Translations under genes and position numbers: made by a program
Source of the DNA: Paragorgia papillata
Taxonomy: Eukaryota > Cnidaria > Anthozoa > Scleralcyonacea > Coralliidae
Assembly (NCBI GenBank): GCA_035771165.1
Contig: JAWNZC010000351.1
Span: forward strand, 10,120,001 to 10,184,000
Length of the DNA: 64,000 nt
Direction: 5' to 3'
Shown: positions 48,033 to 59,505 of the stretch, piece after piece
Layout: the number at the start of each line of letters is the position of its first letter
Position numbering within the stretch: position 1 is the first letter of the stretch
Notes under the pieces: generated by a model
The model's input: the letters and a program-made list of their open reading frames with translations, nothing else
Databases searched by the model: none
Told to the model about the DNA's origin: nothing

Positions 48033-48311
48033 GTAAGTCCTGTATTTAATAATTGTAACATTACGATTAATTTTGGAAAATAAAGAGAATTTGCTATGGT
48101 TTAATTTCGGTAACTAGAAGAATGACACGAGCCAATAAATATCATAAAGGCACATGTGATTTATATCATAAAGGTACGTGTGATCTATATACGCATATTA
48201 AATGAATACGCGGTAGTCTACATGTATATCACGGTATAAAGAGGTCTTCATGTGACGTATTGTGATGAATTTTATTGGACGATTATCTCATTAATTATTC
48301 ATGAATTTTAG

Positions 48312-48312
<1 letters not shown>

Positions 48313-48349
<37 letters not shown>

Positions 48350-48373
48350 TTGGATAGGCTTTATATATATATA
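48313..48373. repeat. AT microsatellite at right end of Crypton-like insertion
   Basis: (TA)n tracts at 48313-48348 and 48362-48373 mark the return to sequence collinear with unit A near 14842. Confidence 0.75.
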
Positions 48374-48409
48374 TTAAAATAAGATTTTGGTATACTGTAC
48401 CTTTGAATT

Positions 48410-48667
48410 TGTTTAGGATAATGAACCATAAAATGCTGCTTTGGGATCAGTCTAATAGTTGGGTAGGCTTTCTTGAATTCCTCCAAGTAGTCACAAATTA
48501 ACATGCTAAGGTAAAGTGTTGTTCCTCTGGAAATAACAGGTGCCACCAAAATGTCAAATATTTTCATCAAATCACAAAACAGCTCCCAATCTGCATTTTC
48601 CTCCAGTATTAAATCATGAATGATAAGAGCTGGTAAAAGCCTACAAAGACACCACATTTGTGATGCT
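48410..48667 (-). pseudogene. CACTA-like transposase exon, unit C
   Basis: Best preserved copy. After the acceptor ATTTTTTTAG it reads RLLPALIIHDLILEENADWE, DYLEEFKKAYPTIRLI and PKQHFMVHYPKQIQ, and ends at AAG|GTACAG. The exon is intact, but the preceding coding part is inverted at 49020, so the transposase is not functional. Confidence 0.5.
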
Positions 48668-49016
48668 AAAAAAATATATGTTATACACTAGAATTAGTAA
48701 TGGTAAGCTAACAGCCAAATCTGTACCATACATAATAGTTTTATATAATTATAATATATAAATATAATTATAATTTAAATTTAAATTAACCCTTTCACTC
48801 CAACAACAACAACAACATTGAAGGTGTCATAAAACCATTAGACCTAGATCAATGTTATATATCTGCCTCAGCTTTGGGTAGTTTTGGCTTTCTGCTCTAA
48901 TTCAGGACCTTGTTATGCTCAGCCTAACCAATATACAGGCAATTAGAAATAATCAACCAGTATATTACTCAAAATAAATTACCTGATTGGCGCATATGGC
49001 GATCATTGACATCTAA

Positions 49017-49376
49017 TTGAGCCAGGTGGATTACCTTCAGATATCATGCATGATATGCTGGAGGGAGTCTTTCCTCTTCATGTCAAAGCTATGCTGAGAA
49101 AGTTTGTTGTGGAGGACAAATAGCCTACACTCCTACAGTAGTTTCTAAGCCTTTCGTTTCCGCCATGAGCTTGGCCGCGTAGTCGGTTTGGGTTCTTGGG
49201 TCGGGAAGACCGAAACGTGTCAACCGAGGAAGGCCTAGAAACTAGGCTAGAGGACAAATACTTTACTTTGGAAGACCTAAATAAGCGACTGGCCAGCTCT
49301 CTGTGGTGTCATCGATTCTTCGAACAAACCCTACAACATGAAAGTATTTTGAGGAGTTTAAGGGAGATCATTGTTA
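49017..49376 (+). pseudogene. CACTA-like transposase fragment, unit C
   Basis: Same plus-strand fragment as in A and B (GGLPSDIMHDMLEGV..VVEDK, stop, KYFTLEDLNKRLASSLWCH). It runs into the inverted segment at 49367. Confidence 0.5.
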
Positions 49377-49580
49377 ACCGCTTTGAAGTTCGCCGCGTCT
49401 CTGTTATATTAATACAATATCATCTATTCTTATTGATTCTATTTACGCAAAACTTTTACTAAACTATAAGCAATTTTTAGTCTACAGAGGAAGAATTTAC
49501 AATGCGAACAAGAGAAACTGTATGATAGACATGCAGAATTAGTTGACACTGATCCAGAATCGGCTTCCGTCTATGGGAAA
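49367..49580. other. Local inversion in unit C
   Basis: The segment reads as the reverse complement of the collinear stretch in units A (about 15825-16050) and B (about 29505-29730): ATCATTGTTAACCGCTTTGA opens it and CGGCTTCCGTCTATGGGA nearly closes it. The flanks on both sides are in normal orientation. Confidence 0.8.
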
Positions 49581-50387
49581 GAGTCGCTTATTTAGGTTGA
49601 GGGTGGCAAATGTGCATGGTGACAATCTTTTGTTTTACGTTCATTAATATTTATAAAGCAACGTACGATGCTATTGGTTGATTGCTTCATTATACCAAAA
49701 ATACAATGTGTCAGTTCAGCAAGCGCGCAAATGTGAACAAAAACCTAGCACAAAGATTTTGGCCGCGTTTCCAGAAAATTTATTTCTATGGATTATAGTG
49801 ACTCGTACTAGCAAGGAAGGATCGTGGAATAACAAGTTGAGGTGTACGTCGGATCGGATAGACTTGGATCAAGTCAGTCTCTCGACCGGCCCTGCTTCAC
49901 TACGAATTTTATTGGATTAATCTTCGGACCTTATAATTAATCCGAGAGTTTGCCTAAACTGTCAATCCAAATCCGATCCGAAACCATAAAATCGTAGTCC
50001 GATTCGAAAACAGCTGCTCAAATACGATGCGAAAAAACTTTTCATAAAGAAAACCAATGGACAAATAATTTAATAAGAGAACTGATAAAACTGCCTTAAT
50101 ATTTGTCCAAAAATACTAGTGAATTTGTTATGACAAAGCGGAATTTGGTGCGGGTAAAAAAGTACAACTCGGATCCGATCCGATAAAAAAGGAACAAAAT
50201 CCGACTCGAGGAAAAAAGGAACAAAATCCGATCCGAACGTATGAAAGTTTAGTTCAAATTGGATTCCCACACCTCTAATAAGGCAATTATTTTCTCAGTA
50301 GTGTTCAGCACTTGATTTTCTTCGAGAAAGTAACTTAGCGCCCTTAAAGTAAGGAGGTTTTGAGTGGTACGCCAAAAAGTGGTAATA

Positions 50388-50507
50388 CCCAAGTGTTTCG
50401 CGCACTAATTTAAAACCCTACTCCCCCAACCCTAACCATAGTACCACCGTCCAACTGCACCCAACCCTAATATTATATGCTATATATTGCTGTGCAAAAC
50501 ACTTGGG
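50388..50507. mobile_element. Small MITE, unit C
   Basis: Same MITE as at 16828; the right flank TATATATAACCC is also uninterrupted. Confidence 0.6.
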
Positions 50508-50602
50508 TATATATAACCCAAAAAGTTCTAGGGTCAGTTTGAGCGCTATATTGACTTTGTTATAGATTGCGAAAGAGAAATTTAAAGAATTTAGTGCTTT
50601 AT

Positions 50603-50704
50603 AAATAAGTTTTCAGGAAACACCACGTAAAATATTTATTTGCTTAGCAAATAAATATTTTAGCAAATAAATATTTTACGTGGTGTTTTCACAAAACTTA
50701 TTTA
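50603..50704. repeat. Palindrome with ACGTGG arms, unit C
   Basis: Same hairpin as in unit A, with CCACGTAAAATATTTATTTG on the left fully matching the right arm. Confidence 0.65.
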
Positions 50705-51759
50705 TATTACAAATTTCAAAGAATTAATTTAGTGCTTATATAAACCCAAATACGATATTGCGGTTTAGCAGCGCTTATACATTCTGAGTTCGTACTGATT
50801 TGGATTCTGAGTGCATCTGTCTTTGTGTATCGAAAATGTATCGCTTTTCTGCCAGTTATTGCGGTGCCCTGGACGGCTAGTTCGTTAGGTAGTTTAGCGT
50901 CGCCGTCCCCCAGTCGAGATCAGAATTGTGGCTTTTGGACAACTGTACGGGCCTCTCTCCTCCGCAGAGGCTTTGCCAGGTCTAGTGTATACGCGCCGGG
51001 CGATGTTTTGGTCGAGATCTTTATGTTGGCAGAGCATGAAAGGGAGGGGGAGGGATTGGGCGCTCTAAAGTGGGCTAAAATTTAAAAATCTCGAGCAAAA
51101 CATCACCCGTACATTGAAAAGTCACAATTCTGATCTCGACTAAAGTTACATGCGGAATGCTCAATGCTTTTCTTCACAAACATGATGTCCTCAAAAAGCC
51201 GCCAAATTCCTAAAAACATAGCTTGTATATTCTCTTTCCCAGAGCCCATGTTTCTGTGTCCGTGGCATACCCAGAGCTGTAGATTTTCAACTGTACAGGC
51301 AGGTACAATTGTGGTGCTAGCAGCTAGCTCGTCAGCCAGTTTTATAACTTCGCTTGTAAGTTTGTGCAGAATTGATAGCCACAGCCACACAAACGTCCTT
51401 GGGCTCTGGTATTGTCGCCTTGAGAATGGAAGGGCGATGGATATTGGCGGCTTTTCCACGATCTCCGTGAAGCGAACTTGCGTTGCAAGTTGAAGAAAAA
51501 TGTTGCTCGTATTACCTCACCTTAAAGTCGCAAATAACCACAACAATGACAACATTACTTAGATTTTATTCAACGAACTGTACCGCATTCAAAGCAACAC
51601 GATAAATTCCTATAAATTAGTCTGTTAATGCTATAACCTATATATACAGTTTTAGATACTATAGGACATAAAAAACAAATAGTATAAACTGTATGCTCCG
51701 TATACAGTTCTTGTACAGTTTCGAGGTGCATAAATTTTCTTTGTTTTACGGCATTATAG
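50700..51759. other. Region with CAACTGTACAGG inverted motifs, unit C
   Basis: Collinear with 19924-21088 of unit A but lacking about 80 bp near 50935. Contains the unassigned frame 51459-51103 and ends at the RGG exon acceptor. Confidence 0.5.
51103..51459 (-). other. Unassigned minus-strand open frame, unit C
   Basis: 119 codons starting MEKPPISIALPFSRR, with FVWLWLSILHKLTSEVIKLA, ACTVENLQLWVCHGH and GIWRLFEDIMFVKKS. It is broken in units A and B. It could be a remnant exon of a mobile element or host gene, or chance openness in repetitive DNA; the motif CAACTGTACAGG within it recurs nearby in both orientations. Function unknown. Confidence 0.3.
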
Positions 51760-52567
51760 GAATACGAAGAAAAAATTAAGACGTCAGGACGAGTGAAGCA
51801 GACCATCGATATTGATATAAAATATGCCCCAGGTGATAAATTCCAAGATTCAAGAGGAGGACGCCGAGGTCGTGGTGGAGGGCCCCGAGGTGACCGGGGT
51901 GGAGGTGGTGAACGTCGTGGTGCATGGCGGTGGTGGAGAGATGCGTGGAGGGAGAGGGGAGAGGCTTTGGTAGCCGAGGAAGAGGTGGCTTTGGTGACAG
52001 AGGTGGTTTTGGTGACAGAGGTGGTTTTGGTGACAGAGGTGGTTTTGGTGATAGAGGTGGTTTTGGCGATACAGGTGGCTTTGGTGACATGCAGAGGTGG
52101 CTTTGGTGACAGGGCTGGTTTTGTTGACATGCAGAGGTGGTTTTTGCGACAGAGGTGGTTAATTTTGGCGATAAAAGTGGATTTGGTGATAGAGGTGGCT
52201 TTGGTGACATGCAGAGGTGGTTTTTCAGTGCGATAGAGGTGGTTTTGGTGATAGAAGTGGCTTTGGTGACATGCAGAGGTGGTTTTTGCGACAAAGGTGG
52301 TTTTGGCGATAGAAGTAGCTTTGGTGATAGAGGTGGCTTTGGTGATAGAGGTGGCTTTGGTGATAGAGGTGGCTTTGGTGATAGAGGTGGCTTTGGTGAC
52401 AGAGGTGGTTTTGGTGATATAGGTGGTTTTGGCGATAGAGGTGGCTTTGGTGATACACGCGGTGGTGGTGGTCGAGGTGGATTTGGCCAAAACCGTGACA
52501 ATGGAGTGTAAATTGATTTCAATGAGATTAATTTTGACAAAGAGGAATTCCCAACTTTGGTTTAAAC
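51760..52567 (+). pseudogene. SERBP1/HABP4-like RGG terminal exon, unit C
   Basis: Same exon. The first part (GERRGAWRWW) and the FGDRGG block are in different frames, four TGCA insertions break the repeat block (52090, 52130, 52210, 52272), and a TAA precedes the EFPTLV tail. The 3' end DKEEFPTLV is preserved. It is a pseudogene by the visible frame, although the repeat frame itself is open for long stretches. Confidence 0.45.
51975..52460 (+). repeat. 18-bp FGDRGG-coding tandem array, unit C
   Basis: Same 18-bp array as in unit B, shorter, with TGCA-containing units interspersed. Confidence 0.85.
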
Positions 52568-52574
52568 AATAGTT

Positions 52575-53018
52575 TTAATCCTGCGACATAATCCACTTTT
52601 CTGAGCAAATGGACTCTTTGATAACAAGAAACTTTGGAAGCGTTCTTTCAAAAGGCGTGTGGCGTTCGTTGATGTCTCTTGCGCAGTGTTCCTGTAGTGT
52701 TTCACTGAAGTTGTAGAATTTTACTTGTGTAAGAAATTGTTGCCATTTTTTTCCAGTTGAATAATTGTGTATGTAATGTAGAACATCTTTGCAAGGGAAC
52801 ATTTTGTAGAAGCCGCGTATACCAAAATTTGCCTGGACGGAATGAAAGAATTTGAAATACTCTAGTGTGTTATGGACCAAAGTGAATGTCAGAGTAGTCC
52901 ACTTGTATAAAATATATTGACCAGTAACTGGATAAAACAGGATCATAAAAACACAAGTATGCTTGTCTCTTAATTTATGTAGAATCCACTTTACGTTTGA
53001 TTTAATGTCACGTAACAT
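52575..53018 (-). other. Unassigned minus-strand open frame, unit C
   Basis: 147 codons, starting MLRDIKSNVKWILHKLRDKH, with VTGQYILYKWTTLTFTLVHN and CKDVLHYIHNYSTGKKW. It lies tail to tail with the RGG exon. In unit B (33339-32883) the same sequence is split by a frameshift near 33130, and unit A has lost it. I do not recognise a domain. Confidence 0.3.
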
Positions 53019-53419
53019 GCGCTCAAAACTATTGATCGTATCTCATTTTTAGTTCAAATTTCACGCGGTTTTCTTTGTTATTCACAAGTCTTTATCTCCC
53101 ATATTATCAATGCACGGTCTTTATCTGTATAAAGCCCAGGAAGTATTCTTGGTTTTCATCTGACGTCACGGCGGCCATGTTGGTGCACAGGAACAATGAA
53201 ATGGCGGCCATGTTGGTGCACAATCTTTATCTTATGGGAATTTAACTCAAATTCAAATATTTTGTATTGTTTCGCCACCCCAACGGGGCCAGCGATCGCG
53301 TGAGTGAAAACCGAGAATACAGATAAAGACAAAACCTTGTGAAATTTGAACTAAATACGCGCCTCGGGAAGTATGACTTAATGCCTCAGTTGTCGGTAAT
53401 TAACTTATACATAATTATA

Positions 53420-53735
53420 GAATGGATCTTTTGAACACAAGCAATTTTTGCATTACTGTAAATATGGCAGATCCAACATTTTCCTAGCTTCATAATTATG
53501 ATTTCTCCATAATGCTACTTTTGATATGTTTCCCAATCCCCAAATGCTCGTAAAAAGTTCGTTGATTTCATCTGATGTCTCATGGCGGCTATATTGGTGT
53601 ACCGAAACAATGAAATGGCGGCCATTTCGGTGTACCAACTTTATCCTATGGGAATTTAGCTCTATTCTTATTTGAAGATTTTGTAGTGTTTCACCACCCC
53701 AATGGGGCCACTGATCACGTGAGTGAAAATGATCC
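53420..53735. mobile_element. MITE, left part deleted, unit C
   Basis: Only the right part and right end of the MITE remain (CCACTGATCACGTGAGTGAA then ATGATCC). The left end is replaced by a join at GAATGGATCTTTTGAACAC. Confidence 0.55.
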
Positions 53736-54034
53736 ATAAGCTACACTAAGCTAAATGCTCGAATTAGGGCTGAGCTTCAATTAAGCGTCCATGCATTCTC
53801 GAATTATCGCTTCTCCTAAAGCCCACCTTTTGTTAATAAGCGCCCCTCCCCCTATATATAAACCTCCAATAAACCAATCGCGCTCATGCTGTCTCCTTAA
53901 ACCGACCAATAACAGCAAGGCTGCCGGCTTGAGCTGACCCCTTTAACCACGGTTTTAAGTTCAGTATAAAATTTTCGTATATAGAATCAATAAGATGATG
54001 TAACTGTTGTAATCGCAAAGTGAATATATGTACA

Positions 54035-54226
54035 TCAGTGCTGGTTTTCGATAAACAGAGTATGACTTAAAGTCGCATTTGGTTTAACGGAAAACAAAAC
54101 GTCCAAAAACGGGATAGATTTGTCTTGATTTCGTAATTCCATAGTGAATTTGATTGAAGGGTGAAGGCTGTTAACGTGGTCAAGAAAATTAGTTCTCAAA
54201 CTCATTAATTCATGAACCAAAAACAA
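54035..54226 (-). mobile_element. Penelope-like reverse transcriptase fragment, unit C
   Basis: Same fragment at the right end of unit C, reading NSLHPSIKFTMEL and IPFLDVLF; frameshifted in the same place. Confidence 0.65.
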
Positions 54227-54375
54227 AATAAATTAATGTTTAATCAGTGCTTTGAAATCGGAAGAAAAGTACTAGTACTTAGAAATAATACAAAACACGT
54301 TTTCAAATTCTTGGGACTTTGAAATAAGGCAAATTATATTACGTTTCAGAGGTATCTTCGGAGTTTTGAGAAGTC

Positions 54376-54502
54376 AGTTCAAATACTCGACGTCGGACTT
54401 TACCGGGGATTACGAAGCCCTTGTGCATTAAAAAGGCTCGCCTTTTCAAAAAGCACTCGGACTTTGAAATCCCGGCAAAGTCCTCCGTCTCGTATTTGAA
54501 CT
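54376..54502. repeat. Unit-start hairpin, copy D
   Basis: Same hairpin as in the other units; one extra G in the left arm. Confidence 0.75.
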
Positions 54503-56120
54503 ATTGCTTAAAGCATTCAAACCGTGTGACCATCAACATAACGTTTCCACATACCTGGTTTTAATGGAGCAGTTGCAAGAGCCTTCTTCTCAAACTCCTC
54601 CATATATAGTCTAACGAGAGAGTATATCCACGACTCAACGGGGGTATTGACCAATCATAATGTTGAAATAACATTTATTATTCTTTATTCTATTTATTGC
54701 TTAATCAAAATGATTTAACAAGAATAAAGTTTCTTTAAAGCCATATACTGATTAAAATTAAAGAGAAAACGTACATTATTCATCAATAAATGACTTCACG
54801 GCTTCAAGATCGACACTCATTTTCACACTCAATATCAACAAAAAGCACAGCAATTAGAATTTCAGCATGTTGGCAAGTAGTTTTCTGACTTCCTTGCTAT
54901 AGTTTCATCTCAGTTTCAGTTGTTTTGACCTGATATACTTCTTGGTGAGTTGATTCATCATTTCGACAGACACAGCAGCAAAAGAACTCGACCATTCTCC
55001 AACCAAACGATTTTGTCATCAGTTTCTAGTCATTCCTACTTTTTGCGAAATTGTTTTTCTTTTCTTCTTTCTTTTCTTTCTTCTTACCACATTTTTTATT
55101 TATCTTCTGTTCTGTTTTATCTTTCTTATTTTTCTCCTCATTCTTTTTGGTTTTCTTCATCTTCTTTTCTTCTTTCCTGTCTTTACTTCGAGGATAAGAA
55201 GTCAGTGTTTCGTGGCAAGTGACAACAGACTTTTCATCTATGGCAAGTAAATTAAATATAAGAAGTGTTACATATGCACGTTTTACTTTAGATCGGTATA
55301 GCAATAAATGTATACGATCATTTAAAATCATATGTTATTTGCTGTACAAAAGAAGCTCTTATACAAGGGTGGAAGACGTGGGGGGAGCTGCTTTCCAATA
55401 ATTTAGTAACGCTATAAAAATCGTCTTAATATTTTTCTACGTATTCTAAAAATACACCAGAGCACAGTTTAAAGTCGCTAAAGTTAAACGTACCTTGACG
55501 ATTATGGAGAATTTCCAACTCGATACAATTTCCATTAATACCATTGATATTGGACGGTTTAGTCACATAAAGATCTTCTGTCAAATTTTCAGCATCAGAC
55601 TCTTGCTCATTAGGTTGACCCCCGGCTTTGGCCAACCAATCAGCAAGATGCTCTTCTCCGCCACCACACTGAGGTAGATCTGTGACTGTTTTCCACGATT
55701 TATCAGGAGTCTTCTTGTTGTCTAGTAGATCATGCCCTTGTAAATCATCAGATGCACCCGGCTGTACATGTACTGCAATAGACGGTTCAGACGCAGGTAG
55801 ACAATCCAGCGTGTTGCATAAATGCGGGAAAGTCCTTTCTTCAGAGGCTGAAACAGCGGTCTTTTTGGAAACCTTATGAAGAGGCTCATCTTTAAAGGTT
55901 AGAACACTGCCTTTGTTCCACCATCCGGGAAGAGACAATTCGTTGGTAAGTGGAAGTCCGGCACTCTTCCACACGTCATCAAAGGTCTCTTCTCGGAGTG
56001 GTGAAACATTGTCAACGCTCTGCTTATTAAGATGGGTCCTTTCATCGAAGCCTGCTGTTCTGAGAGATGTTTTAATTTCAAAACCCGGTTCATCATGATC
56101 AACATGGATACTGTTTAGTT

Positions 56121-58855
56121 CGACGGGACATTTGGTGTCCACAACATTCTGACGTTCTGCGTTGGATACCGCAACAGGACAATTGGTGTCCACAACAGTC
56201 TGAAGTTCTGTGTTGGATACCGCAACAGGACAATTGGTGTCAACAACTGGTTGAAGTTCTGCGTTGAATACCGTGACAGGACAATTGGTGTCAACAACAG
56301 GCTGGAGTTCTGCGTTGGATACCGCGACCGGACAATTGGTGTCAACAACAGGCTGGATTTCTGCGTTGGATACCGCGACAGGACAATTTGTGTCAACAAC
56401 AGGCTGGAGTTCTGCACTGGATACCGCGACAGGACAATTGGTGTCAACAACAGGCTGAAGTTCTGCGTTGGATACCGCAACAGGAAAATTGGTGTCAACA
56501 ACAGTCTGACGTTCTGCGTTGGTTTGTGCGACAGGACAATTGGTGTCAACAACAGGCTGGAGTTCTGCGTTGGATATCGCGACAGGCCAATTTGTATCAA
56601 CAACACGCTGGAGTTCTGCGTTAGATACCGCGACAGGGCAATTGGTGTCGACAACAGGCTGAAGTTCTGCGTTGGATACCGCAACATGACAATTGGTGTC
56701 CACTTCAGGCTGGAGTTCTGCGTTGGGTGGCACGACAGGACAATTGGTGTCCAGTTCAGGCTGGAGTTCTGCGTTGGTAAACGCAACAGGACAATTGGTG
56801 TCCACTTCAGGCTGGAGTTCTGCGTTGGTTAACGCAACAGACCAATTGATGTTCACTTCAGGCATGAGTTCTGCGTTGGATAACGCGACAGGACAATTGG
56901 TATCAACAACAGGCTGGAGTTCTGCGTTGGATATCGCGACAGGCCAATTGGTGTCAACAACAGGCTGAAGTTCTGCGTTGGATACCGCAACAGGAAAATT
57001 GGTGTCAACAACAGTCTGAAGTTCTGCGTTGGTTTGTGCGACAGGACAATTGGTGTCAACAACAGGCTGGAGTTCTGCGTTGGAAATCGCGACAGGCCAA
57101 TTGGTGTCAACAACAGGCTGAAGTTCTGCGTTGGATACCGCAAGAGGAAAATTGGTGTCAACAACAGTCTGAAGTTCTGCGTTGGTTTGTGCGACAGGAC
57201 AATTGGTGTCAACAACAGGCTGGAGTTCTGCGTTGGAAATCGAGACAGGCCAATTTGTATCAACAACAGGCTGGAGTTCTGCGTTAGATACCGCGATAGG
57301 GCAATTGGTGTCAACAACAGGCTGAAGTTCTGCGTTGGTTAACGCAACAGACCAATTGGTGTTCACTTCAGGCATGAGTTCTGCGTTGGTTTGTGCGACA
57401 GGACAATTGGTGTGAACAACAGGCTGGAGTTCTGCGTTGGTCAACGCAACAGGACAATTGGTGTCCACTTCAGTCTGGAGTTCTGCGTTGGTTAACGCAA
57501 CAGGATAATTGGTGTCCACTTCAGGCTGGAGTTCTGCGTTGGGTGGCACGACAGGACAATTGGTCTCCACTTCAGGCTGGAGTTCTGCGTTGGTTAACGC
57601 AACAGACCAGTTGGTGTTCACTTCAGGCATGAGTTCTGCGTTGGATAACGCGACAGGACAATTGGTGTCAACAACAGGCTGGAGTTTTGCGTTGGATAAC
57701 GCGACAGGACAATTGGTATCCACTTCAGTCTGGAGTTCTGCGTTGGTTAACGCAACAGGACAATTGGTGTCCACTTCAGGCTGGAGTTCTGCGTTGATTA
57801 ACGCAACAGGACAATTGATGTCCACTTAATTCAGTCTGGAGTTCTGCGTTGGTTAACGCAACAGGACAATTGGTGTCCACTTCAGGCATGAGTTCTGCGT
57901 TGGTTTGTGCGACAGGACAATTGGTGTGAACAACAGGCTGGAGTTCTGCGTTGGTCAACGCAACAGGACAATTGGTGTCCACTTCAGTCTGGAGTTCTGC
58001 GTTGGTTAACGCAACAGGATAATTGGTGTCCACTTCAGGCTGGAGTTCTGCGTTGGGTGGCACGACAGGACAATTGGTCTCCACTTCAGGCTGGAGTTCT
58101 GCGTTGGTTAACGCAACAGACCAGTTGGTGTTCACTTCAGGCATGAGTTCTGCGTTGGATAACGCGACAGGACAATTGGTGTCAACAACAGGCTGGAGTT
58201 TTGCGTTGGATAACGCGACAGGACAATTGGTATCCACTTCAGTCTGGAGTTCTGCGTTGGTTAACGCAACAGGACAATTGGTGTCCACTTCAGGCTGGAG
58301 TTCTGCGTTGGTTAACGCAACAGGACAATTGATGTCCACTTCAGTCTGGAGTTCTGCGTTGGTTAACGCAACAGGACAATTGGTGTCCACTTCAGGCTGG
58401 AGTTCTGCGTTGGGTGGCACGACAGGACAATTGGTGTCAACAACAGTCTGAAGTTCTGCCGTGGTTATTGCGACAGGACAATTGGTGTCCACTTCAGGCT
58501 GGAGTTCTGCGTTGGATGTTGCAATAGGAGAATTGGTGTCTACTTCAGGCTGGAGATCTGGGTTGGTTAACGCGACAGGACAATTGGTGTCCACTTCAGG
58601 CAGGAGTTCTGCGTTGGATGTCGCAACAGGACAATTGGTGTCCACTTCAGGCTGGAGTTCTGCGTTGGGTGGCACGACAGGATAATTGGTGTCCACTTCA
58701 GGCTGGAGTTCTGCGTTGGTTAACGCAACAGGCCAATTGGTGTACATGTCCACTAAAGGCTGGAGTTCTGCGTTGGGTGGCGCGACAGCACAATTGGTGT
58801 CCACTTCAGGCTGGAGTTCCTCGTTGGTTGGCGCGACAGGACAATTAATGGTGTC
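56121..58855 (-). repeat. 51-bp coding minisatellite, copy D (about 53 units)
   Basis: Contains a recent direct duplication with period 514 bp (10 units plus the 4-bp AATT): the block at about 57364-57831 is repeated at 57878-58341. The 6-bp insertion giving VDMYTN near 58745 is shared with copy A. Confidence 0.9.
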
Positions 58856-59505
58856 CTCACCAGGATGAAGATCTTGATTTGTCAGTTTAATATGAGTATT
58901 ATTAACCACATTAGGTTGAAGATCGTCTTTTGTCACTTTGACAGGTCTATTGTTATACCTATTAGGCTGGAAATCCTGTTCGTTCAGCAAATAATCATCA
59001 AAGATATTGTTTCCCATCTCTATAGTATGAAAGAATAGTATTAATGACATGCTTCATAATGCATAATATATACTAATTAGCAACAGAAAAAGTAGAGCTG
59101 CAATTTTCCCCAGGGAAACCACAGATTTTTGGCCCCACCGCGAGGCATTTCAGTTGGCCCATTTTTTTATTCCCACCGCAGGAAATTAGCGCCCGGGAAA
59201 TTAGTTTGCCCGATGGGTGGGGGTTGGGGGGGGGGGGGGGGGGGGCACGCTTGGACTTGGCTGTTAGATAACTGTTAGATAAACAATTTTAGAGTTTCTA
59301 CATTTTGATTGATTCACTGAGTGGTGATTCTGAGACAACGCAAACTATATATAATTTTTAACACAGAAGTCAAAATGTTTGAGTTAGAGACTTGTTTTGT
59401 AATTATTTTATCGATGATTAAAACTTGCTTGTAAAGTCTGCTAAAAGCTATAACAAATTAAGACAAATGGCAACCGGGATTTGGAGACAATTGCTGATGA
59501 TTGCA

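Larger units (their letters stand above)
34911..54350. repeat. Segmental array unit C (19.4 kb)
   Basis: Third unit. It has the intron-1 foldback element shared with unit A, an intact repeat-protein gene, a private Crypton-like insertion near 46950-48310, and a local inversion at about 49367-49580 relative to A and B. Confidence 0.85.
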
